A stretch of DNA of 59,001 nucleotides from JANXQE01 sp035651635. GTDB lineage: Bacteria; Verrucomicrobiota; Verrucomicrobiia; Limisphaerales; UBA8199. Shown here one piece after another: positions 17,105-25,605 of the stretch (within the stretch, counting starts at the first letter, position 1; each line of letters opens with the position of its first letter). The stretch is from assembly GCA_035651635.1 (NCBI GenBank), contig DASRFK010000037.1, forward strand, positions 1 to 59,001. The letters run 5' to 3'. A program made the position numbers and the translations under genes. The notes below the pieces were generated by a model, which saw only the letters and a program-made list of their open reading frames with translations, did no database searches and was not told where the DNA came from.

Positions 17105-17682
17105 TGGATGACCTGATTCCATTCGGCAGCCGGCTGTATGGCGAGCTTTTGCTGGTGCTGTTTGTGGCGCGCGGGATGGATTTTCTCAGCACCTGGATCG
17201 CCACACCAAACATGGTCCTCGAAGGCAATCCCGTGGCCAAGAAGCTTGGCTGGAAATGGGGCATACCGGTGAACCTGGCTCTGTGCTTTGGATTCGCCTT
17301 TTGGCCTTTGCCCGCCATCGTGATTAGCACGACCAGCGTTTTGGTGGCCGCGCGTAATTTCCAGTCCGCGTGGCTGATGCGCTCGTTGGGTGAACAGCTT
17401 TATCGCTCGTGGCACATTGAGCGCATCCAGGAAACCAACATCACCTTGTATTTGTTTTGCCTGTTCAGCCAAACCATCCTCATTGGCGCAGTCGGTCTCG
17501 GAGTGATCCTCGCCACCAACGGGGGACAACAGGACCAGCCGATTGCCTTAGCGATCGGCTTGGGCATCATTGCCTACGCCCTGGCGGTAACCTTTTTTAC
17601 CTTGCTCGGCGTCATGCGCCTGCGTCGGGCTGACAAGCGCGAAGCCACCCGCAACCTGGTGACGGAACCGCTCACCCGGTAG
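17104..17682 (+). CDS. Hypothetical membrane protein coupled to hisI
   Basis: 192 residues with about four or five membrane helices and a basic cytoplasmic end (RLRRADKREATRNL). The ATG shares a base with the hisI stop (TAATG), so it should be translated by re-initiation. The early motif GMDFLSTWIATPNMVLEGNP is striking and resembles small DUF-type membrane proteins. I do not recognise a function. The coupling to hisI need not mean a role in histidine synthesis. Confidence 0.75.
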   Translation: MDDLIPFGSRLYGELLLVLFVARGMDFLSTWIATPNMVLEGNPVAKKLGWKWGIPVNLALCFGFAFWPLPAIVISTTSVLVAARNFQSAWLMRSLGEQLYRSWHIERIQETNITLYLFCLFSQTILIGAVGLGVILATNGGQQDQPIALAIGLGIIAYALAVTFFTLLGVMRLRRADKREATRNLVTEPLTR

Positions 17683-17742
17683 AAGTTTTCCGACCGTGAA
17701 CCTTGACTTCCTTCAACCTTCGATTGCGACGCAATTCGCGGT

Positions 17743-17862
17743 CTCATTAACACCGGCACTTCAGCCCGGTGAGTCTCAGCGCATAATGAATGAAACCGTT
17801 TCAAATGGTTTCCTCGGATTCGGTCGTTTGGCACACCGGGCTGAAGCCACGGTGTTAATGAG
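17743..17862. repeat. Inverted-repeat element before trpE
   Basis: Arms at 17743-17771 (CTCATTAACACCGG..., ending CAGCCCGGTG) and 17834-17862 (CACCGGGCTG...GGTGTTAATGAG) pair over 29 bases with four mismatches and enclose 62 bases. It looks like a small non-autonomous element and ends 23 bases before the trpE ATG. Confidence 0.75.
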
Positions 17863-17885
17863 AACGCGCTAGCAGCGACCTTCCT

Positions 17886-19436
17886 ATGTATCGCCCTAAC
17901 CTGGAGGAGTTCCAAAAATTGGCCACCCAGGGCAACCTGATCCCGGTGACGCGTCGATTGCTGGCGGATATCGAAACACCCCTCTCGGCTTACCGGAAAA
18001 TCCGCGGTCCGGGTGAGTCCTTTCTGTTTGAATCCGTTGAAGGCGGTGAGCATCTCGGGCGCTACTCGTTTGTGGGCTGCAATCCGCGCGCGGTTATTCG
18101 CCAAAATGGGCAGCGGGTTGAAGTTCGGGAAAACGGCCGGGTCGTCGAGACTTTTTACATCGGCCGCGCCGGGGGCTCTCCCGACTCCGGCCCGGAGCCC
18201 ACCTCCAAGTCGGCCGTTGTGCGCGATGGCCTCGAAGTCGTTGAGCGAGTCATGAAAAAGTACCGCCCGGTGCCGCTGGCCGGGTTGCCTCGGTTTACCG
18301 GCGGCGCGGTCGGCTTTATTGGCTACGAGTTTATTCACGATGTCGAACCGGTCGTTCCTCGGCCCCCCAAAGACGAACTTCAAACTCCGGTGATGTACTT
18401 TTTAGTGGCCGATCAATTGCTCATATTTGACCGGGTTTCCCAAACTTTGACAGTGCTGGTGAACGCGGTTCTGGAAGATGCCGCCAGCCCGGCGGAAGCG
18501 TACGACAATGCCGTCGGCGAGATCGAGCGCCTGGTCTCGCTCCTGGAACAACCGAGCGAACATACCCCCGTCAGCATTCCCGCCGAAGTGCCTCCCCTCG
18601 AGTTTGAATCGAACGTGCCTAAAGAGAAGTTCCTGGCCAATGTCGATAAAGCCAAGGAATACATCCTGGCGGGGGACATCATTCAGGTGGTGGGTTCACA
18701 ACGCTTCTCAAAACCGGTTTCGGCCTCACCGGTGGATATCTATCGGGCCGCTCGCTCCATCAACCCTTCCCCGTACATGTTCCTGCTCGAACTGGACGGT
18801 TTTTCACTCGTGGGCGCCTCGCCGGAGATCCACGTGCGGTGCGAGGAGGGACAGGTCGAGATTCGGCCCATTGCCGGCACGCGACGACGGGGCGCCAATG
18901 CCGAAGAAGATCGAGCCCTGGAAACCGAATTGCTGGCCGATCCCAAGGAACGCGCCGAACACGTCATGCTCGTCGACCTGGCGCGCAACGACCTGGGCCG
19001 CGTTTGTGACTTCGGCTCGGTGCAGGTGAAGGATTTAATGGTGATCGAGCGCTACAGTCACGTGATGCATATTGTCTCCCAAGTGCGCGGCCAGCTCAGC
19101 GCGAACCGCACTCTATACGATTTAATGCGTGCCACCTTCCCGGCCGGGACCCTGAGTGGTGCCCCCAAAATTCGCGCCATGCAGATCATTGCCGAGCTGG
19201 AACAAACTGCGCGGGGTCCCTATGGCGGATGCGTCGGGTATTTTTCCTTTAACGGAAACCTGGATTGTTGCATCACGATCCGGACCGCCTTGCTCAAGGA
19301 CGGCAAGGCTTACGTCCAGGCCGGCGGGGGCTGGGTCACCGACTCAACACCCGAAGGAGAGCGACAGGAGACGGTTAACAAGGCGCAAGCCATGCTCAGG
19401 GCGGTGGCGCTGGCGGAGGGCTTTGCCAAGCCGTAG
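17886..19436 (+). CDS. trpE: Anthranilate synthase component I
   Basis: 516 residues, full length. TrpE turns chorismate and ammonia into anthranilate, the first step of tryptophan synthesis. Visible: N-terminal PLSAYRKIR and FLFESVEGGEHLGRYSFVG (feedback-site region LLESxE-type), then the chorismate-binding domain with GDIIQVVGSQRF, NPSPYMFLLEL, GASPEIHVR, PIAGTRRRGANAEED, HVMLVDLARNDLGRV, FPAGTLSGAPKIRAMQII and QAGGGWVTDSTPE. PabB is a less likely alternative because of the N-terminal SVEGGE motif and length. trpG is not next to it. The inverted-repeat element just upstream may hold its promoter. Confidence 0.93.
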   Translation: MYRPNLEEFQKLATQGNLIPVTRRLLADIETPLSAYRKIRGPGESFLFESVEGGEHLGRYSFVGCNPRAVIRQNGQRVEVRENGRVVETFYIGRAGGSPDSGPEPTSKSAVVRDGLEVVERVMKKYRPVPLAGLPRFTGGAVGFIGYEFIHDVEPVVPRPPKDELQTPVMYFLVADQLLIFDRVSQTLTVLVNAVLEDAASPAEAYDNAVGEIERLVSLLEQPSEHTPVSIPAEVPPLEFESNVPKEKFLANVDKAKEYILAGDIIQVVGSQRFSKPVSASPVDIYRAARSINPSPYMFLLELDGFSLVGASPEIHVRCEEGQVEIRPIAGTRRRGANAEEDRALETELLADPKERAEHVMLVDLARNDLGRVCDFGSVQVKDLMVIERYSHVMHIVSQVRGQLSANRTLYDLMRATFPAGTLSGAPKIRAMQIIAELEQTARGPYGGCVGYFSFNGNLDCCITIRTALLKDGKAYVQAGGGWVTDSTPEGERQETVNKAQAMLRAVALAEGFAKP

Positions 19437-19445
19437 CGCAAACCC

Positions 19446-19574
19446 GTAGCGCAGACTTTTAGTCTGCTGTACCGCCGACTTTCAGTCGGCCTCGCGCCAG
19501 ACGCTGAAGCAGCTTGGAACCTTGCCGAGCAGACTGAAAGTCTGCGGTACAGCAGACTGGAAAGTCTGCGCTAC
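19446..19574. repeat. GTAGCGC palindromic element, copy 1
   Basis: It begins GTAGCGCAGACTTTTAGTCTGC and ends with the inverted form GCAGACTGGAAAGTCTGCGCTAC. Inside are smaller hairpins GCCGACTTTCAGTCGGC and GCAGACTGAAAGTCTGC. The outer halves pair over about 45 bases. A related copy follows the tolC-like gene at 30911. Confidence 0.85.
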
Positions 19575-19597
19575 TTCGAGGAACTCGCGAATTTTCA

Positions 19598-22153
19598 ATG
19601 CCGGACCAGTTACCAATCTACGAAATTGAAGCGGCGATTCTCGCCAGTGTTCGCGAGCATCGGCGAGTGATTGTCTCGGCGCCTACCGGTTCCGGTAAAT
19701 CAACCCAAGTGCCTCAGATGCTGCTCGACAACGGTTTGCTGGGAACCGGGCAGGTAGTCGTTTTGCAGCCGCGCCGCCTGGCGACGCGGTTGCTTGCGGC
19801 GCGTGTTGCCTGGGAACGCAAAAGCGAGTTGGGCCGCCAGGTGGGTTATCAAATCCGGTTTGAAAACGTGACGAGTCCGGAAACGCGCATCCGCTTTGTC
19901 ACGGAAGGCGTTTTGCTGCGGCAAATGGTTCAGGACGCGGCCCTGCCGGGAGTGACCGCCCTGATTTTCGACGAGTTTCACGAGCGACATTTGTACGGCG
20001 ACATCACACTGGCACGAGCACTCGACTTACAGGAATCCATCCGGCCCGACTTGAAGATCCTGGTCATGTCGGCCACGCTCGAGGCTGCGCGTCTGGAAGA
20101 ATACCTCGCTCCTTGCCGCGTGCTCGAATCGCAAGGCCGAACGTACCCGGTCGAGATCAGGTTTTCCGGTTCGCCTGCCTATCTGGATAAGCGGCCGATC
20201 TGGGAACAGGCCGCGGAGAGCTTCAGCAAGTACGTGACCTCGGGGGGCGAGGGGGACGTGCTGGTCTTCATGCCCGGCAGCTATGAAATCTCCCAAACCA
20301 TACAGGCCATCCAGCATGGTGATGAATCGCGCGGGTTCATTCTGCTGCCGCTCCACGGCGAATTGCCTCCGCGCGACCAGGACGCGGCGGTAGCTCGATA
20401 TGACAAGCGGAAGGTGGTGGTCGCCACCAACGTCGCCGAAACTTCCCTCACCATCGACGGAGTCCGTTGTGTGATCGACAGCGGCCTGGCCCGCATTCCC
20501 CGGTACGACCCCCAGCGCGGCATCAACACGCTGCTGGTCGAAAAGATCAGCCGCGCTTCCTCTGACCAACGCGCCGGACGCGCCGGGCGCACGGCGCCGG
20601 GAACCTGCCTCCGATTGTGGTCGCAGGAAGAACACGCCCACCGGCCGGCTCAGGAACTGCCCGAAATTAAGCGGTTGGATCTGGCGGAAGTCGTGCTGAC
20701 CTTAAAAGCAGCGGGCGTTGAGGACCTGCGCACATTTCGCTGGCTCGAACCGCCCGAGGAGCGAGCTCTGGCTCACGCCGAAGAGTTGCTCGTGGACCTG
20801 GGAGCGCTCAAAATCACCGGCCCCTCGTCCCGCTTGGCTCAAATTACCCCCGTCGGCCGCAAAATGCTGGCTTTCCCGCTACACCCGCGTTACGGCCGAA
20901 TGCTGCTGGCGGCCCAACAATATGGTTGCGTGCACCAAGCCTGCCTGGTGGCGGCTTTGACGCAAGGACGCGACCTTTTGCTGCGCAATGTCGACCGAGA
21001 CACCGCCCGGTGGCGCGAGGATCTCTTGGGAGACAAAGCCAGCAGCGACTTTTGGATTCTCATGCGAGCCTGGAATTACGCCGCCAGAAATGAATTTCGG
21101 CTGGATGCCTGCCGTCGTCTGGGAGTGCACATGGTTACCGCCCGGCAGGTCGGACCCTTGTTCCAGCAGTTCCTCGACATCGCCCAAAAGGAAGGGCTCC
21201 AAACCAAACCCAGCGAAGCCGCCGAGCAGGCCCTGCAAAAATGTATTTTGATCGGATTCAGCGATCGCGTGGCGCGTCGGGTTGATAGCGGAACGTTGCG
21301 CTGCGACCTGGTGCACGGGCGTCGTGGCGTACTGGCCCGGGAAAGCTCGGTGCAAAGCAGCCCTTTGCTCGTCGTGGCCGAGGTTCGGGAGGTCGAAGGA
21401 AAGGACAAGAGCGTTAACACGATTTTGAGCCTGGCAACTGCGATCGAAGAGGCCTGGCTGCGAGAACTTTTTCCGGAGGACATTGTGGCGGCGTCCCGGG
21501 TCTTTTACGATACGACGGCAAAACGAGTTTATGCCGAGGAACAACTTCGGTTTCGCGATTTGAGCATCGGCACGCGGCGGGTAGATCCACCTCCCGCCAA
21601 TGAGGCGGCGCGGTTGCTCAGCGAGGAAGTCCTCGCTGGGCGCCTGGTCCTCAAGGAATGGGATCATGCCATCGAACAATGGATCCTGCGCCTGAATCTG
21701 CTCAACCAATGGTGCCCAGAGCTGGAACTGCCCCCCATCACGGACGAGGGCCGGCGGCATCTCATTGCCCAAATCTGCCATGGCGGCATCGGTTACAAGG
21801 ATATTAAGGATAAACCGGTCAAGCCGGTCGTCAAAAGTTGGCTCAATTCAGCGCAGGAAGCATTATTGGCCAAGTATGCTCCCGAACGCCTAACCTTGAG
21901 CAATGGGCGCACGCCCAAGGTCATCTACGAAACCGGCGCCCCCCCGCACATCGCGATAAAAATCCAGGAGCTCTATGACGTCAGTTCGATTCCTAAAATC
22001 GGCCTTGGGCGAGTAGCTGTAGCAGTGCACATCCTGGCGCCCAACCTGCGCCCGGTCCAGATCACCAGCGACTTAGCGGGTTTCTGGCGCGATCACTATC
22101 CCAAGGTTAAACAGGAGCTGCAGCGCAAGTATCCCAAGCACCAGTGGCGGTAA
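19598..22153 (+). CDS. hrpB: ATP-dependent helicase HrpB
   Basis: 851 residues. A DExH-box helicase of the HrpB type (superfamily 2, DEAH/RHA), thought to act on RNA; its exact role in bacteria is unclear. Walker A APTGSGKST at 28-36, QPRR, DEFHERH at 125-131, SAT at 158-160, and in the second RecA domain NVAETSLTIDGV and SSDQRAGRAGR. Then comes the winged-helix/ratchet part, and the HrpB-specific C-terminus (AQEALLAKYAPERL ... NLRPVQITSDLAGFWRDHYP). The start MPDQLPIYE is the family start. Repeats lie on its upstream side. Confidence 0.94.
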   Translation: MPDQLPIYEIEAAILASVREHRRVIVSAPTGSGKSTQVPQMLLDNGLLGTGQVVVLQPRRLATRLLAARVAWERKSELGRQVGYQIRFENVTSPETRIRFVTEGVLLRQMVQDAALPGVTALIFDEFHERHLYGDITLARALDLQESIRPDLKILVMSATLEAARLEEYLAPCRVLESQGRTYPVEIRFSGSPAYLDKRPIWEQAAESFSKYVTSGGEGDVLVFMPGSYEISQTIQAIQHGDESRGFILLPLHGELPPRDQDAAVARYDKRKVVVATNVAETSLTIDGVRCVIDSGLARIPRYDPQRGINTLLVEKISRASSDQRAGRAGRTAPGTCLRLWSQEEHAHRPAQELPEIKRLDLAEVVLTLKAAGVEDLRTFRWLEPPEERALAHAEELLVDLGALKITGPSSRLAQITPVGRKMLAFPLHPRYGRMLLAAQQYGCVHQACLVAALTQGRDLLLRNVDRDTARWREDLLGDKASSDFWILMRAWNYAARNEFRLDACRRLGVHMVTARQVGPLFQQFLDIAQKEGLQTKPSEAAEQALQKCILIGFSDRVARRVDSGTLRCDLVHGRRGVLARESSVQSSPLLVVAEVREVEGKDKSVNTILSLATAIEEAWLRELFPEDIVAASRVFYDTTAKRVYAEEQLRFRDLSIGTRRVDPPPANEAARLLSEEVLAGRLVLKEWDHAIEQWILRLNLLNQWCPELELPPITDEGRRHLIAQICHGGIGYKDIKDKPVKPVVKSWLNSAQEALLAKYAPERLTLSNGRTPKVIYETGAPPHIAIKIQELYDVSSIPKIGLGRVAVAVHILAPNLRPVQITSDLAGFWRDHYPKVKQELQRKYPKHQWR

Positions 22154-22154
22154 T

Positions 22155-22187
22155 CTATAGGTCCCTATAGGTCCTATACGCCCTATG
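22155..22187. repeat. Short CTATAGG direct repeats after hrpB
   Basis: CTATAGGTC occurs twice ten bases apart, followed by the diverged CTATACGCC. The cluster sits between the hrpB stop and the control region of the efflux operon. Confidence 0.5.
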
Positions 22188-22195
22188 AAAGGATT

Positions 22196-22239
22196 TTAAT
22201 GTTGAGTTAATGCTCGTTTAATGCAATCGGACTATAGTT
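22196..22239 (+). promoter_or_regulatory. Candidate OmpR-family operator and promoter of the efflux operon
   Basis: TTAATG occurs three times at exactly 11-base spacing (22196, 22207, 22218). Direct repeats with 11-base period are typical binding sites of PhoB/OmpR-type regulators, and TTAAT half-sites resemble PmrA/QseB boxes. A -10-like TATAGT lies at 22234-22239, ten bases after the third repeat, so a bound activator could replace the -35 box. The first gene downstream encodes such a regulator, so self-control is likely. Confidence 0.6.
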
Positions 22240-22254
22240 CCACCATTGCATTTT

Positions 22255-22935
22255 ATGCGTCTGCTGCTGGTCGAAGATGAAAAAAAGCTCGCGGATTTTA
22301 TTGCCCGCGGGCTTCGCGCGGAGGGCTTTGCCGTCGATGTTTCTCATGAGGGCGCTTCGGGCTGGGAAATGGCCTCCGGCAGCGAGTACGACCTGGTCAT
22401 TCTCGATTTGATGCTGCCGGAATTGAGCGGGACGGAGCTGCTCCGGCGGCTGCGTCGCAAAGGCAGCACGGCAGCTGTCCTGGTGCTCACCGCCCGTGAC
22501 GCGACGCGCGACAAGGTGGAAAACTTTGAGGCCGGCGCCGATGACTATTTGACCAAGCCATTCGCATTTGCCGAACTGCTGGTGCGGGTCAAAGCGCTGC
22601 TGCGGAGGCCGCCGCAACAGCATGGCCACGAACTGAAGGTGGCGGACCTGGAAGTCAATCGGCTTACCCGCCAGGTCCGGCGCGGCGGCAAATCCATCGA
22701 GTTGACTTCCAAGGAGTACGCCCTACTGGAGTATCTGGCGGCTAATGCCGGTCGCGTGCTTTCGCGGACCATGATTGTCGAGCACGTCTGGGACGAAAGC
22801 TTTGAGAGCTTGACCAACATTGTTGATGTGTATGTTCGGCACCTCCGGGCCAAGGTGGACGACCCTTTTCCCACGAAGTTGATACAAACCATTCGCGGCG
22901 CCGGGTACTGTCTGAATGACGCCTCCCGCTCATGA
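22255..22935 (+). CDS. OmpR/PhoB-family response regulator
   Basis: 226 residues from ATG 22255 (a TTG three codons earlier is possible). Receiver domain: acidic pair in LLLVEDEKK, phospho-acceptor D51 in LVILDLMLPE, T79 region LVLTARD, and K101 in LTKPF. Winged-helix DNA-binding domain from about 128: LTSKEYALLEYLAANAGRVLSR and the recognition segment NIVDVYVRHLRAKVD ... IRGAGYCL. Similar to CusR/CopR/QseB regulators. It overlaps the kinase gene by four bases and leads an efflux operon, so it most likely switches on the pump. Confidence 0.93.
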   Translation: MRLLLVEDEKKLADFIARGLRAEGFAVDVSHEGASGWEMASGSEYDLVILDLMLPELSGTELLRRLRRKGSTAAVLVLTARDATRDKVENFEAGADDYLTKPFAFAELLVRVKALLRRPPQQHGHELKVADLEVNRLTRQVRRGGKSIELTSKEYALLEYLAANAGRVLSRTMIVEHVWDESFESLTNIVDVYVRHLRAKVDDPFPTKLIQTIRGAGYCLNDASRS

Positions 22936-24380
22936 ACATGCGGTCGCTCAAATTCCAACTTATCGGCTGGTATGCCGGGCTGTTGCTGGGCGTCTTCGCC
23001 TTGTTGGGTTTGTCGACTTACCTGGCCCTGAGCAGTTCCCTGGTGGGGGCACTTAGGGAGAACCAACTCCGCCGCGCCCGCCAAATCGCCGAACTCGTCC
23101 GCGATGAAGTCGAACATCGCGGGCAGCAGAAAGTGGGTCAGGAAGTCGAGCTGCGCTACGCGCCGGCCGTCAATGATCGGTTCGTCCGGATCACTCAACG
23201 CGACGGCGTCCGGGTCTATTTGTCCCCAGCCCCGCCCAGCCAAAGCTTCGATCCGGCGGCCGTTCCGCCGCCGAGTTGGCCGCAGGGCACTGAAGCGGCT
23301 CGGCAGGTAGCTCTTTTGGGCGGGCGGACCCTCCTGCTGACTGCCCATGAACTGAAGGTGCCGGACGGCGGCAGTTACCTGGTTGAAACGGGTGCACCGA
23401 TGGACGGGGTGCAGGCGGATTTGAAACACTGGCTTCTCTTCCTGGCAGCCATGCTGCCGATCGTGTTGCTGATTGCGGTGGCCGGCGGTTTCGTACTGGT
23501 TAAACGCGCCCTTTCCCCCGTGGACCGGATCGCCGCCAGCGCGGAGAGGATTAGCTCGCAAAACTTGAGCGAGCGCCTGCCTCTGGCGCAAACGGGCGAT
23601 GAGTTGGAGCGGCTTTCGGTGGCCCTCAACCGAATGATCGAACGGCTTGATTCGGCTTTCAGTTATTCTCGCCGATTCGTCGCCGACGCCTCACACGAAC
23701 TGCGCACGCCCCTGGCCGTTCTGCAAGGCGAGCTGGAAAGCCTGGTCCAGCAGCCGCAGTTCACTCCCGAGTGGCGCGATCGTGTCGGCAGCGCGTTGGA
23801 GGAAGTCGATCGCCTTTCGCATATCGTCGAAGGTCTTTTCGCCATCTCCCGACTCGATGCCGGGGAGGCCACGGCAGAATGGGTGCCGCTGGACCTGGCG
23901 GAATTGGCCAGCGCTACCGCCGATCAGATGTCGTTATTGGCGGAGGACAAGGGCATCAAGGTCACGTGCCACGCATCGGCCGGTGTGTGGGTCGCGGGCG
24001 ACCGCGCCCGCTTGAAACAAGTCGTGGTCAACCTGCTCGATAACGCGATCAAGTACACACTCGACGGAGGCACCGTCACCCTCAGCGTCGCCGCCGAGGC
24101 CGGACATGCTGTGCTGGAGGTCTCGGACAATGGTATTGGTATTCCCGCGGCTGCGGTGCCGCGAATCTTTGAGAGATTTTTCCGCGTCGATCAGGCCCGT
24201 TCGCGGGAACAAGGCGGAGCCGGGCTGGGCTTATCGATCGTGAAGTCCATCTGCGCCGCGCATCATGGCGGCGTCGCCGTGACCAGCCAACCTGGCCAGG
24301 GCAGCCGCTTCCGCGTCGAGTTGCCGCTGATTTCGGCGCCTCAGAACAATCATAACCACAGCAAGCTGCATGAGCACTGA
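22932..24380 (+). CDS. Sensor histidine kinase partnering the efflux regulator
   Basis: 482 residues. Membrane helices near 8-33 and 167-190 enclose a periplasmic sensor part of about 130 residues, poor in metal ligands such as Met and His clusters. HAMP follows (about 190-243), then HisKA with H255 in DASHELRTPL, and the ATPase domain with VVNLLDNAIKYT (N box), VSDNGIGIP (G1) and GGAGLGLSIVKS (G2). It is CusS-like in architecture. The start ATGA overlaps the regulator stop; its last 11 bases overlap the next gene. The signal is not evident. Confidence 0.93.
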   Translation: MNMRSLKFQLIGWYAGLLLGVFALLGLSTYLALSSSLVGALRENQLRRARQIAELVRDEVEHRGQQKVGQEVELRYAPAVNDRFVRITQRDGVRVYLSPAPPSQSFDPAAVPPPSWPQGTEAARQVALLGGRTLLLTAHELKVPDGGSYLVETGAPMDGVQADLKHWLLFLAAMLPIVLLIAVAGGFVLVKRALSPVDRIAASAERISSQNLSERLPLAQTGDELERLSVALNRMIERLDSAFSYSRRFVADASHELRTPLAVLQGELESLVQQPQFTPEWRDRVGSALEEVDRLSHIVEGLFAISRLDAGEATAEWVPLDLAELASATADQMSLLAEDKGIKVTCHASAGVWVAGDRARLKQVVVNLLDNAIKYTLDGGTVTLSVAAEAGHAVLEVSDNGIGIPAAAVPRIFERFFRVDQARSREQGGAGLGLSIVKSICAAHHGGVAVTSQPGQGSRFRVELPLISAPQNNHNHSKLHEH

Positions 24381-25605
24381 TCTCGCCGCAAAACCTCCCA
24401 ATCCTGAATCGCAGCCCGAGGCGCCACCCAGGCCTGCCCCCAAAACACGCCTTATCCTGCGCTCGCCTCTTACCTGGCGCGTCGTGGCAGGGGTGGTCTT
24501 CCTGGCGGCGATTTTTTTGATCTGGCGCCTGGTCGCCACTAAAGCCGGCGCCCATACGCTTCAGCCAGAAACCTCCGCCTTGCCTACCGTCGCGGTAGCC
24601 CGGGCCAGCCGCGAAGATCTCTACAATGAAGTTTATTTCCCGGCCGAATTCCGTCCCTACTTACAGGTCGAGCTCCATGCGAAGGTGTCTGGCTATGTCG
24701 ATCATATTAACGTCGACATTGGCGACCAAGTCAAAGCCGGCCAATTGCTGGCGACCCTGGAAGTGCCGGAGCTTCAGTCTGAGCTTAACCGCAGTATCGC
24801 TGCGGAGAAGCGCGCGCAGGCCGACTACAAGGACGCGCACCTGGTTTATACCCGGCTGCAGGCGGTGGAAAAGGATCATCCCAACCTCGTGGCTCAACAG
24901 GAATTGGATGCCGCCGAAGCCAAAGATAGCACGACCGAGGCCGCCATCGCGGCAGCGAAGGCTGAACGGGAGAAGTACCAAACGCTCATCGCCTACACCA
25001 AAATTACCGCCCCATTCGACGGCGTCGTTACGCATCGCTATGCCGACCCGGGTTCTCTCATTCAAGCCGGCACTACTTCCGATACTCAATCCATGCCCCT
25101 GGTGCGGCTCTCCGATAACTACCACCTGCGCCTGGATTTCCCGGTGTCGGTCGCCTATGTCAAAGACATCCATGTGGGCGATCAGGTGGATGTGCGGGTG
25201 CAATCGCTCGGAGGCAAGACTTTCACAGGCGTGATTTCACGCAGCGCTCAAAAAGTCGATGAAGATACCCGGACCATGATTACCGAAATTGAAGTCGCCA
25301 ATCCGAATTTGGAGCTGGTGCCCGGCATGTATGCCGAAGCCTTGCTCAAGGTTCAACGCCGGCCTCGGGCCCTGGCAATTCCCCTCGAAGCCGTCTCGCA
25401 GGAGCAGCCACCTACGGTCTATGTCGTAAACCAGGCCCAGGAAATCGAAGTGCGTCCCGTGACCCTGGGCATCGAAACCCCCACTAAATATGAGATTCTC
25501 GACGGCTTGAAGGAAGGCGACCTGGTAATGATTGGCGCGCGCTCGGCGGTTAAGCCAGGTCAAAAAGTCGAAACCAAACTCATCGGCCCGCTCGCCCTGG
25601 AATGA
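24370..25605 (+). CDS. RND efflux periplasmic adaptor (membrane fusion protein)
   Basis: 411 residues with a single N-terminal membrane helix near 37-56, so it is anchored in the inner membrane rather than lipidated. Barrel-sandwich (lipoyl-like) halves: VELHAKVSGYVDHINVDIGD and TKITAPFDGVVTHRYADPGS. A coiled-coil hairpin lies between them (about 130-200), then the beta-barrel and membrane-proximal domains (ALAIPLEAVSQEQ). It bridges the RND pump and the TolC-like channel encoded downstream. The start overlaps the kinase gene by 11 bases and the stop overlaps the RraA-like gene (ATGA). Confidence 0.92.
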   Translation: MSTDLAAKPPNPESQPEAPPRPAPKTRLILRSPLTWRVVAGVVFLAAIFLIWRLVATKAGAHTLQPETSALPTVAVARASREDLYNEVYFPAEFRPYLQVELHAKVSGYVDHINVDIGDQVKAGQLLATLEVPELQSELNRSIAAEKRAQADYKDAHLVYTRLQAVEKDHPNLVAQQELDAAEAKDSTTEAAIAAAKAEREKYQTLIAYTKITAPFDGVVTHRYADPGSLIQAGTTSDTQSMPLVRLSDNYHLRLDFPVSVAYVKDIHVGDQVDVRVQSLGGKTFTGVISRSAQKVDEDTRTMITEIEVANPNLELVPGMYAEALLKVQRRPRALAIPLEAVSQEQPPTVYVVNQAQEIEVRPVTLGIETPTKYEILDGLKEGDLVMIGARSAVKPGQKVETKLIGPLALE

